From an uncultured Bacteroidales bacterium (GTDB lineage: Bacteria > Bacteroidota > Bacteroidia > Bacteroidales > Bacteroidaceae): 37,188 nt of DNA. Within the stretch, counting starts at the first letter, position 1, and each line of letters begins with the position of its first letter. Position numbers and translations under genes: made by a program. The stretch lies in contig CADBXO010000017.1 in NCBI GenBank assembly GCA_902798685.1, positions 1 to 37,188 of the forward strand, written 5' to 3'. Positions 30,631-37,188 of this stretch are shown here, in pieces. Below the pieces are notes generated by a model. That model was given only the letters and a program-made list of their open reading frames with translations, was not told the origin of the DNA and made no database searches.

Positions 30631-32712
30631 ATGGAGACATATATTGTAAAAAGAGATGGCAAACACGAGGTGTTTACCATTGACAAGATTAAGGCCGCTA
30701 TCTCCAAGTCTTTCCTGGCTTCAGGCGCATTCGCTACTGAAGAGGTTATGACCGGAATCCTGAGCCATCTGAATATCCAAAGCGGTATCAGCGTGGAGGA
30801 GATCCAGAACCAGGTCGAGGTTGCTTTGATGGCCGAGGGCTACTATCAGGTTGCCAAAACGTACATGCTGTACCGCAACCGCCACGCTGAGGACCGTGAG
30901 ACTAAATCAAAACTCGAGTTCCTCATGGGCTATTGTCAAGCTGCGAACGCTGCCGAGGGAAGCAAGTTCGATGCAAACGCCAATGTAGAAAACAAGAACA
31001 TCGCAACTCTTATCGGTGAGTTGCCTAAAAAGGGCTTTATCCGTCTGAACCGCCGTCTGCTGTGCGACCGTATCCGTACCATGTTCGGTAAGGAGGTGGC
31101 CGATAAGTACATCAGCCTGCTGCACCAGCACTTCATCTACAAGAACGATGAGACTAACCTGGCCAACTACTGCGCAAGTATCACCATGTATCCGTGGCTG
31201 CTTGGCGGTACCAAGTCAATAGGCGGCAACGCTACACAGCCTACCAACCTCAAGGCTTTCTGCGGCGGTTTCATCAACATGGTATTCATGGTCTCTTCAA
31301 TGCTTTCAGGTGCATGCGCTACTCCTGAGTTCCTCATGTACATGAACTACTTCATTGAGAAGGAGTACGGTGAGGATTACTACAAGCGTGCCGATGAGAT
31401 TGTTGACCTGAGCATAAAGAAACGTTCAATCGATAAGGTTATCACTGACTACTTCCAGCAGGTAGTATACAGTATCAACCAGCCTACCGGTGCACGTAAC
31501 TTCCAGTCAGTGTTCTGGAACATCAGCTACTATGACCGCTACTACTTTGAGTCACTGTTCGGCGAGTTCCGCTTCCCGGACGGCGAGAAGCCCCATTGGG
31601 AGTCTCTCTCATGGCTGCAGAAGCGTTTCATGAAGTGGTTCAACGAGGAGCGTCTGCGCTGCGTGCTCACATTCCCGGTTGAGACCATGGCTCTTCTTAC
31701 CGAGAACGGTGACGTTAAGGATAAGGAGTACGGTGACTTCACAGCCGAGATGTATGCCGAGGGTCACTCATTCTTCACCTACATCAGCGACAACGCTGAC
31801 TCACTGTCAAGCTGCTGCCGTCTTAGAAACGCCATTACCGATAACGGATTCTCATATACACTTGGTGCCGGCGGCGTAAGTACCGGTTCAAAGAGCGTGC
31901 TCACCATCAACCTGAACCGTTGCGTTCAGTATGCACAGCGCATGGGTATTCCTTATCAGAACTATATCGAGGAGGTTGTTGACCTGATGCACAAGGTTCA
32001 GCTGGCTTACAACGAGAACCTCAAGGAGCTGCAGAGCAAGGGTATGCTTCCGCTGTTCGATTCAGGTTACATCAACATCGGCCGTCAGTATCTGACCATC
32101 GGTGTAAACGGTCTGGTTGAGAGTGCCGAGTTCCTGGGTATCGAGATCAGTGACAACCCGCGTTATACCGAGTATGTTCAGACAGTACTGGGTATCATCG
32201 AGAAACTGAACAAGCACTACCACTCAAAGGGTGTTATGTTCAACTGTGAGATGATTCCGGCTGAGAACGTTGGTGTAAAGAACGCCAAGTGGGATAAGGA
32301 GGACGGCTACGTTGTACCGCGTGACTGCTACAACAGCTACTTCTACAAGGTTGAGGATAGCACACTGAACGTAATTGACCGTTTCCGTCTGCACGGTGCC
32401 AAGTACATCGAGCATCTGACCGGTGGTTCAGCACTGCACTGCAACCTTGAGGAGCACCTGTCAAAGGCTCAGTACCGTCAGCTTCTCAGAGTGGCTGCTC
32501 AGGAGGGTTGCAACTACTTCACGTTCAACATTCCGAACACCATCTGCAATGAGTGCGGTAACATTGACAAGCGCTACCTGAAGGAGTGCCCGCACTGCCA
32601 CTCAACAAATGTTGACTACCTGACACGTATCATCGGATACATGAAGCGTGTAAGCAACTTCTCAGCTGCACGTCAGGTAGAGGCTGCCAAGCGTTATTAC
32701 GCTACTATGTAA
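30631..32712 (+). CDS. nrdD: anaerobic (class III) ribonucleoside-triphosphate reductase
   Basis: A 693-residue oxygen-sensitive enzyme that reduces ribonucleotides to deoxyribonucleotides using a glycyl radical. An N-terminal ATP-cone (about residues 3-92, VKRDGKHEVFTIDKIKAAI) gives allosteric control. The C-terminal zinc site has Cys639, Cys642, Cys653 and Cys656 (CNECG, CPHC). The glycyl radical is Gly669 in RIIGYMKRVSNF, 25 residues from the end. NrdG installs the radical and follows directly (TAATG overlap). The ATG at 30631 matches the start of the ATP-cone. The gene is preceded by a cobalamin riboswitch, which suggests the cell also has a B12-dependent class II reductase elsewhere. Confidence 0.96.
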   Translation: METYIVKRDGKHEVFTIDKIKAAISKSFLASGAFATEEVMTGILSHLNIQSGISVEEIQNQVEVALMAEGYYQVAKTYMLYRNRHAEDRETKSKLEFLMGYCQAANAAEGSKFDANANVENKNIATLIGELPKKGFIRLNRRLLCDRIRTMFGKEVADKYISLLHQHFIYKNDETNLANYCASITMYPWLLGGTKSIGGNATQPTNLKAFCGGFINMVFMVSSMLSGACATPEFLMYMNYFIEKEYGEDYYKRADEIVDLSIKKRSIDKVITDYFQQVVYSINQPTGARNFQSVFWNISYYDRYYFESLFGEFRFPDGEKPHWESLSWLQKRFMKWFNEERLRCVLTFPVETMALLTENGDVKDKEYGDFTAEMYAEGHSFFTYISDNADSLSSCCRLRNAITDNGFSYTLGAGGVSTGSKSVLTINLNRCVQYAQRMGIPYQNYIEEVVDLMHKVQLAYNENLKELQSKGMLPLFDSGYINIGRQYLTIGVNGLVESAEFLGIEISDNPRYTEYVQTVLGIIEKLNKHYHSKGVMFNCEMIPAENVGVKNAKWDKEDGYVVPRDCYNSYFYKVEDSTLNVIDRFRLHGAKYIEHLTGGSALHCNLEEHLSKAQYRQLLRVAAQEGCNYFTFNIPNTICNECGNIDKRYLKECPHCHSTNVDYLTRIIGYMKRVSNFSAARQVEAAKRYYATM

Positions 32713-33173
32713 TGAAAATTGCGTCATACGACATAGTTTTCCAGGATGTACCGGGAGAGGTTACGCTATCGCTTAACCTCTCCCAGTGTCCTAACCGCTG
32801 TCCAGGTTGTCACAGCCCGCTGTTGCAGGATGATATAGGTTTGTTATTGGATGACGACATGCTGGACGGATTGCTGGAACGCTATGGACGCGACGTGACG
32901 TGTGTATGTTTCATGGGAGGCGACCGTGAGCCAGGGGAGGTTATGCGGCTTGCCGACCGTGTACATGCCGCGGGTATAAAGACAGCCTGGTATTCAGGCC
33001 GTCAGGAACTGCCGGAGTGTTTCAGAAAGGAATCTCTGGATTATGTCAAGGTGGGACCCTACATAGAGAGCAGGGGACCGTTGCCAAACCCCAACACCAA
33101 TCAGCGAATGTACAGGATTGAGAACGGGGAGATGACAGACATTACGGCAAGTTTCAGAAAAAAAAAGGGGTAG
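32712..33173 (+). CDS. nrdG: anaerobic ribonucleotide reductase-activating protein (radical SAM)
   Basis: A 153-residue radical SAM enzyme that uses a 4Fe-4S cluster and S-adenosylmethionine to form the glycyl radical on NrdD. The cluster motif is Cys26-x3-Cys30-x2-Cys33 (CPNRCPGC), and the SAM-binding GGD-type segment is FMGGDREPG. The length is typical of NrdG. The start overlaps the nrdD stop by one base. The stop codon lies in the stem of the following terminator. Confidence 0.95.
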   Translation: MKIASYDIVFQDVPGEVTLSLNLSQCPNRCPGCHSPLLQDDIGLLLDDDMLDGLLERYGRDVTCVCFMGGDREPGEVMRLADRVHAAGIKTAWYSGRQELPECFRKESLDYVKVGPYIESRGPLPNPNTNQRMYRIENGEMTDITASFRKKKG

Positions 33174-33194
33174 GGTTGACCTACTCCTTTTTTT
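33161..33194. terminator. bidirectional terminator between nrdG and the Spy-like gene
   Basis: AAAAAAGGGGTAGG and CCTACTCCTTTTTT form an A/T-flanked stem with a 5-base loop (one bulged G). T-runs on either strand let it serve nrdDG (plus) and the sigma operon (minus). It includes the nrdG TAG. Confidence 0.85.
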
Positions 33195-33214
33195 CGCAAT
33201 TGATTCGTGATGTC

Positions 33215-33736
33215 TTAATTGCCGGACCGCTGCATTTGAGGTCTTGGCCTTTGCGGTTGCCCCGGCCTCTGCTGGCCCTGCTGGAACTGGTGTCCTCTGG
33301 ATTGTTGGATGTCTTTTAATATTTGGCTGTTAAATTGCTCTTCGGCATTCTGTACCTTGAGGATCTTGGAGGCGGGAAGAACCTCTTTGAACTTCTTAAG
33401 GTACTCTTTCTCAAGTTCAGCAATGCGGATGTTGGCATCGGCCTTGGCATCCAGGAGCTTGAGGCTCTGCTCATCGGATGTTCCTGATTCACCTGCCTGG
33501 CGCATGGCGATCCTTATCTCGCGGTTTATCTCGCGCTTTTTCTGCTGTAACTCGTTATAGATGGGGAAGAATGCATCGGCCTCCTCCTGGGTAAGATCGG
33601 CATTCTGGGTGAAGAATTCTCTCTGCTGTTTAGCGTACTCGGCCGGTGAGAACTGACCGCTGGGGTTGGGTCTCCTGTTCTGTGCGGAAACTGACAGTGT
33701 CAGCAGGATGCAGACAATTGTAATGAGCTGTTTCAT
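33215..33736 (-). CDS. Spy/CpxP-like periplasmic protein (ECF-sigma-associated)
   Basis: A 173-residue secreted protein. The signal peptide MKQLITIVCILLTLSVSA is followed by Gln. The middle is all-helical and charged (LTQEEADAFFPIYNELQQKKREINREIR; IAELEKEYLKKFKEVLPASKILKVQNAEEQF), like the LTxxQ-type Spy/CpxP helices that bind unfolded proteins or metals. The C-terminal 30 residues are rich in Gln, Pro, Arg and Gly and look disordered. It is the last gene of rnz-sigma-anti-sigma and is often labelled a sensor of ECF sigma factors in Bacteroides. I start at 33736 because longer starts lack the signal peptide and overlap the previous gene. Confidence 0.75.
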   Translation of the reverse strand: MKQLITIVCILLTLSVSAQNRRPNPSGQFSPAEYAKQQREFFTQNADLTQEEADAFFPIYNELQQKKREINREIRIAMRQAGESGTSDEQSLKLLDAKADANIRIAELEKEYLKKFKEVLPASKILKVQNAEEQFNSQILKDIQQSRGHQFQQGQQRPGQPQRPRPQMQRSGN

Positions 33737-33743
33737 ACTGTAA

Positions 33744-34112
33744 TCAGTTTGCGTCAACCAGAGTGTAATAAAGGGTATAGTCATCAATCATTGCTGTTTC
33801 CAGGAATGAATCGATGTATTCGTCAGAGTAGATGGTGGTCTCTTCTGTCTGAGCAATCTCAGCGTTATTGCGGGTGCTGATACCTACGGCAGCCTTGATG
33901 CAGAAGAATATGCCTGCAAAAGCTGCTGCTGCATACAGGTAAGGCCTGATGCGCATCCAAGGAGTAACGATAATCTTGGTGGAATAAAGTGACTCCTGCT
34001 CGGGCAGAGAGGCCATGATGTTCTGCGTCAGGTTATCGAAGTAACCTTCCGGAACAGTGAACGGTCTGCGTGCCTCGCGTTCATCGATCTTGTATAATCT
34101 TTCTTTTTCCAT
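33744..34112 (-). CDS. putative anti-sigma factor, single-pass membrane protein
   Basis: A 122-residue protein. The cytoplasmic N-terminus (about 1-52) contains FTVPEGYFDNLTQNIMASLPEQ, a phrase seen in Bacteroidales proteins next to ECF sigma genes. One membrane helix spans about 55-77 (RPYLYAAAAFAGIFFCIKAAVGI). The periplasmic tail is acidic (YSDEYIDSFLETAMIDDYTLYYTL). The gene lies 32 bases after the sigma gene and 7 bases before the Spy-like gene. The anti-sigma role is inferred from topology and position. Confidence 0.7.
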   Translation of the reverse strand: MEKERLYKIDEREARRPFTVPEGYFDNLTQNIMASLPEQESLYSTKIIVTPWMRIRPYLYAAAAFAGIFFCIKAAVGISTRNNAEIAQTEETTIYSDEYIDSFLETAMIDDYTLYYTLVDAN

Positions 34113-34144
34113 CCGTTGTTTTGACTGGTTAACAGATAAATGGT

Positions 34145-34708
34145 TTAATCTATTTTGTTGAAATACTCTTCGATTTTCTTGACTGCTATATGAAATGAGG
34201 CTTTGAGGGCTCCTACGCTGGTTCCCAGCACTTCAGAAATTTCTTCATATTTCATCTCATTGAAATACTTCATGTTAAAGACCATACGCTGTTTCTCGGG
34301 CAGGGTGGCGATGGCTTCCTGAAGCTGACGTTCAGTCTGGTCTCCGTCAAAGTAGGGGTCGCTTTCCAGCTGGTCGGCCAGACTCAGCTCTCCTTCGTCA
34401 TCGGTCTCCAGGGGAAGGTTTGACTTCTGCTTGTTGAGGAAGGTGAGGGTTTCGTTTACCGCTATGCGGTAGAGCCAGGTGGAGATCCTGGAATAACCCA
34501 TGAATGAATCCAGGTTGGTCCAGGCTTTTATAAAGGTGTTCTGAAGTATGTCATTGGCATCGTCATGGGAGAGGACCATATGACGTATTTGCCAGTAGAG
34601 CTGTTCGCTGAAATTGCGTACTATGGCTTCAAAGGCACGACGGCGGGAAAAGTCATCCTCGCGGAGCATTTCCAGTATCCTTTGTTCGTCGTATGCCATC
34701 ATTGCCAT
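34145..34708 (-). CDS. ECF-type RNA polymerase sigma factor
   Basis: A 187-residue sigma-70 family protein with regions 2 and 4 only. Region 2 contains LSHDDANDILQNTFIKAWTNLDSFMGYSRISTWLYRIAVNETLTFL (about residues 45-91). An acidic linker (ETDDEGELSLADQLESDPYFDGDQTE) follows. Region 4 is LPEKQRMVFNMKYFNEMKYEEISEVLGTSVGALKASFHIAVKKIEEYF. It starts 2 bases after the rnz stop, so it is co-transcribed with the tRNA-processing nuclease. The likely regulators, an anti-sigma factor and a Spy-like protein, follow. It is the second ECF system within 7 kb. Confidence 0.92.
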   Translation of the reverse strand: MAMMAYDEQRILEMLREDDFSRRRAFEAIVRNFSEQLYWQIRHMVLSHDDANDILQNTFIKAWTNLDSFMGYSRISTWLYRIAVNETLTFLNKQKSNLPLETDDEGELSLADQLESDPYFDGDQTERQLQEAIATLPEKQRMVFNMKYFNEMKYEEISEVLGTSVGALKASFHIAVKKIEEYFNKID

Positions 34709-34710
34709 AA

Positions 34711-35625
34711 TCAGATAGAGACAGTGAGGTTCTCCTTAGCCAGGATAGTGTTTTGGAATGTTTTCTGTGCCTCGTCAAGCAGGATGCTCTCATCGGTGTA
34801 GCGGGCCGAGAAATGACCCAGCATGAGTTTGCCGGCTCCGGCCTCAACTGCGGTACGGGCGGCGTCGGTAGCCGTGCTGTGGAAGTGCTTCTTGGCACGG
34901 TCTGCATCCTCACCCGCATAGGTGCAATCGTGATATATCATTGTTGCGCCCTTGATGACGGGTATCATTGATGGATTGTATGCCGTGTCACAGCAATAGG
35001 CGTAACTGCGTCCGGGATCGGCCGGCTTGGTGAGGCGGTCATGCGGGATTACCGTGCCGTCGGCAGTTGTAAAGTCTCCGCCCTCCTTGATGCGGTTGTA
35101 GTCCCACTGGGGAACTCCGTAGAAATCGGCAGCAGCACGGTCCAGATGGTCCGATGTGGCTTTCTCCTGGAACAGGAATCCTGCGCAGGGCACGCGGTGC
35201 TTGAGCGGGAATGCGGTTACCGTAAGAGAGCGGTCATCATATATGACGGCGGATTCTGAGGGGTCAAAACCTTGGAACTCCACCTGGAACTCCAGGTCAC
35301 GGCAGTAGAACGCCAGTTCCTGAGTGAGCATGGGCTCGAGTTCCTGAGGAGCATGTACGAACAGGGGTGCCGTGCGGCCCAGCAGTCCGAATGAGGATAT
35401 CATGCCCAGCAGTCCGAAGCAGTGGTCACCGTGAAGATGGGATATGAAAATATGGTTGATTCTGGCAAACGCCACACGTGAGCGGCGCAACTGAATCTGT
35501 GTTCCCTCACCGCAGTCCACCATAAAAAGCTTGCCGCGGATCTCAACAACCTGCGACGAAGTGTAGTGTTTGGGACTGGGTGTGGCGGAGCCGCATCCCA
35601 ATATGGTGATTTCAAACTTTTCCAT
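34711..35625 (-). CDS. rnz: ribonuclease Z
   Basis: A 304-residue metallo-beta-lactamase-fold endonuclease that trims the 3' trailers of precursor tRNAs. This suits an organism whose tRNA here lacks an encoded CCA. The metal motif is HLHGDH (His63, His65, Asp67, His68), preceded by VDCGEGTQ and followed by the later ligand segments KHRVP, CCDTAY and GHFSARY. The length is typical of the short bacterial form. The start at 35625 (MEKFEITILGCGSATPS) matches the family; an upstream ATG would add eight non-homologous residues. It leads a four-gene operon with the ECF sigma set. Confidence 0.93.
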   Translation of the reverse strand: MEKFEITILGCGSATPSPKHYTSSQVVEIRGKLFMVDCGEGTQIQLRRSRVAFARINHIFISHLHGDHCFGLLGMISSFGLLGRTAPLFVHAPQELEPMLTQELAFYCRDLEFQVEFQGFDPSESAVIYDDRSLTVTAFPLKHRVPCAGFLFQEKATSDHLDRAAADFYGVPQWDYNRIKEGGDFTTADGTVIPHDRLTKPADPGRSYAYCCDTAYNPSMIPVIKGATMIYHDCTYAGEDADRAKKHFHSTATDAARTAVEAGAGKLMLGHFSARYTDESILLDEAQKTFQNTILAKENLTVSI

Positions 35626-35653
35626 AACTGAACGTTGGCAAAAGTACAAAAAA

Positions 35654-35679
35654 AGGACCGCACGCGCGTGCGGTCCTTC
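35654..35679 (-). terminator. rpsA terminator, perfect 26-bp palindrome
   Basis: AAGGACCGCACGC followed by its exact inverse complement makes a stem of about 11 bp with a 4-base loop. On the minus strand it is followed by a T-run (A-run at 35649-35653 on plus). It ends the rpsA transcript just before the rnz promoter region, where a spaced variant TACTTTTTG lies at 35639-35647. Confidence 0.88.
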
Positions 35680-35705
35680 TATTAAATAATGTGATAATCT
35701 TTTGA

Positions 35706-37188
35706 TTACTTACCACCCTCGAGCTGCTCCTTGAGAGCTGCAAGAGCATCAATGTCACCGAGAGTTGTTGAAGCAGCCTGGTTCTGAATAACGGGCTCCT
35801 CCTTCTCCTTCTTGGCGCTGGTCTTGCGTGCAGCCTTCTTCTCAGCCTTAGCCTCAGCCTTGGCGATATCCTCGAAGATACGGCTGTGTGAGAGGATGAT
35901 TCTCTTTGAATCCTTGTTGAACTCGATTACCTTGAACTGGAGAGTCTCACCCTGCTGAGCCTGTGAGCCGTCCTCCTTAACAAGATGCTTGGGAGTAGCG
36001 AAGCCCTCAACACCCTCTGCGAGTGAGATAACTGCGCCCTTGTCCATCATCTCGGTGATCTTACCCTCGTGGATTGAATCAACTGTGTAGATTGACTCGT
36101 ATGCATCCCAAGGATTCTCCTCAAGCTGCTTGTGGCCGAGGCTGAGACGACGGTTCTCCTTATCTATTTCGAGAACTACAACATCGATAGGAGCACCGAT
36201 GGTTGTGAACTCTGACGGATGCTTAACCTTCTTGGTCCAGCTCAGGTCGCTGATGTGGATCAGACCGTCAACACCCTCCTCGATCTCAACGAAGATACCG
36301 AAGTTGGTGAAGTTGCGTACGGTAGCGGTGTGCTTTGAACCAACAGGATACTTCTCCTCGATGTTCTCCCACGGATCCTGCTTGAGCTGCTTGATACCCA
36401 GAGACATCTTGCGCTCTGCACGGTCAAGTGTCAGGATAACTGCCTCAACCTCGTCACCAACCTTGATGAAGTCCTGAGCTGAACGCAGGTGCTGGCTCCA
36501 TGACATCTCTGATACGTGGATCAGACCCTCTACGCCCGGAGCAATCTCGATGAATTCTACGCCCGGAGCAATCTCGATGAATGCACCGTAATCGGCCATA
36601 ACGACAACCTTGCCCTTGACAACGTCGCCAACCTTGAGGTTGGGATCGAGTGAATCCCATGGATGGGGAGTGAGCTGCTTGAGACCAAGAGCGATACGCT
36701 TCTTCTCGTCATCGAAGTCGAGAATAACGACGTTGATCTTCTGGTCGAGCTCAACGATCTCCTTAGGATCGCTTACGCGGCCCCAGCTGAGGTCTGTGAT
36801 ATGGATAAGACCGTCAACACCGCCCAGGTCGATGAATACACCGTAAGAGGTGATATTCTTAACGGTACCCTCGAGTACCTGACCCTTCTCGAGCTTGCTG
36901 ATGATCTCTTTCTTCTGCTGCTCAAGCTCCTCTTCGATAAGAGCCTTGTGTGAAACAACTACGTTGCGGTATTCCTGGTTGATCTTGATAACCTTGAACT
37001 CCATGGTCTTGCCAACGAATACATCGTAGTCGCGGATGGGCTTTACATCGATCTGTGAGCCGGGGAGGAAGGCCTCGATGCCGAATACGTCGACAATCAT
37101 ACCACCCTTTGTGCGGCACTTGATGTAACCCTTTACGATCTCCTGTGAATCCAGAGCCTCGTTCACGCGGTCCCATGAGCGTGACTCA
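35706..37188 (-). CDS. rpsA: 30S ribosomal protein S1 (5' part beyond the window)
   Basis: The reading frame runs off the window edge, so the N-terminus is missing; 493 codons are visible. S1 binds mRNA on the 30S subunit for initiation. Five S1 (OB-fold) domains can be seen. They start near KGYIKCRTKGGMIVDVFG, LEGTVKNITSYGVFIDLGGVDGLIH, VKGKVVVMADYGAFIEIAPGVE, HTATVRNFTNFGIFVEIEEGVDGLIH and HEGKITEMMDKGAVISLAEGVEG. A Lys/Ala-rich tail follows. The third visible domain carries a duplicated nonapeptide (FIEIAPGVE twice) from a perfect 27-bp tandem repeat, which would insert nine residues into one OB-fold. A terminator follows at 35654. The edge codons read ...SWDRVNEALDSQE, as in other S1 proteins. 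Confidence 0.95.
   Translation of the reverse strand, partial: ESRSWDRVNEALDSQEIVKGYIKCRTKGGMIVDVFGIEAFLPGSQIDVKPIRDYDVFVGKTMEFKVIKINQEYRNVVVSHKALIEEELEQQKKEIISKLEKGQVLEGTVKNITSYGVFIDLGGVDGLIHITDLSWGRVSDPKEIVELDQKINVVILDFDDEKKRIALGLKQLTPHPWDSLDPNLKVGDVVKGKVVVMADYGAFIEIAPGVEFIEIAPGVEGLIHVSEMSWSQHLRSAQDFIKVGDEVEAVILTLDRAERKMSLGIKQLKQDPWENIEEKYPVGSKHTATVRNFTNFGIFVEIEEGVDGLIHISDLSWTKKVKHPSEFTTIGAPIDVVVLEIDKENRRLSLGHKQLEENPWDAYESIYTVDSIHEGKITEMMDKGAVISLAEGVEGFATPKHLVKEDGSQAQQGETLQFKVIEFNKDSKRIILSHSRIFEDIAKAEAKAEKKAARKTSAKKEKEEPVIQNQAASTTLGDIDALAALKEQLEGGK
36529..36582. repeat. perfect 27-bp tandem duplication inside rpsA
   Basis: Two identical 27-base units (36529-36555 and 36556-36582) lie head to tail with no mismatch. 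The length is a multiple of three, so the frame is kept and the protein gains one copy of FIEIAPGVE. Complete identity suggests a very recent event, or an assembly error. Confidence 0.95.

Noticed and set aside
36529-36582. CRISPR-like or mobile repeat at the rpsA duplication
   Set aside because: There are only two head-to-tail units with no spacer, in frame within one gene, which indicates slippage or assembly error rather than an array or element.

Overview
The window is a gene-dense stretch of a Bacteroidales chromosome (Bacteroidota, probably a gut-type Bacteroidaceae/Prevotellaceae relative). Four things point there: a Bacteroidota-type -7 promoter box (TAnnTTTG) in front of most transcription units, few recognisable Shine-Dalgarno sequences, a tRNA without an encoded CCA end, and family members typical of the order (ECF sigma/anti-sigma/Spy-like sets, cyclophilin lipoproteins, a NikR-like regulator, a NrdD whose glycyl-radical segment reads IIGYMKRVSNF). 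There is no insertion sequence, phage, CRISPR array or obvious genomic island. Most genes are housekeeping.

Layout. 1-2450: tail of an upstream unit with tandem hairpins, then a large EF-hand/membrane protein of unknown function. 2448-5553: an initiator-type tRNA-Met (minus) divergent from a tetR-fabG-rluA-type operon, which meets a cyclophilin lipoprotein gene (minus) end to end. 5654-14332: a tightly packed plus-strand operon (sugar nucleotidyltransferase, ABC-F ATPase, two M13 metallopeptidases, U32 protein). 14392-16453: an outer-membrane barrel protein and an orphan GH30 glycosidase. 16440-22859: mazG (minus) divergent from valS, a membrane coiled-coil protein and a DEAD-box RNA helicase. 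22943-27712: an MBOAT/SGNH acyl-transfer pair, then a TonB-dependent receptor (minus). 27854-29781: an ECF sigma / anti-sigma / lipoprotein operon. 29778-33173: a NikR-like regulator (minus) divergent from a cobalamin-riboswitch-controlled anaerobic ribonucleotide reductase operon, nrdDG. 33215-37188 (minus): rpsA (cut by the window edge), then rnz followed by a second ECF sigma / anti-sigma / Spy-like set.

The best leads are: (i) the cobalamin riboswitch on nrdDG, implying B12-dependent choice of ribonucleotide reductase class; (ii) the neighbouring NikR homologue, which has lost three of the four canonical nickel ligands; (iii) a perfect 27-bp in-frame tandem duplication inside an S1 domain of ribosomal protein S1; (iv) a long near-perfect palindrome whose loop carries the -7 box of the MBOAT gene; (v) an inverted repeat covering both -33 elements of the divergent tRNA/tetR promoters; (vi) tandem M13 peptidases, one secreted and one apparently cytoplasmic. 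I found no clearly undescribed multi-gene defence or mobile system. The three-gene sigma/anti-sigma/two-anchor lipoprotein operon and the EF-hand membrane protein are the least explained coding units.
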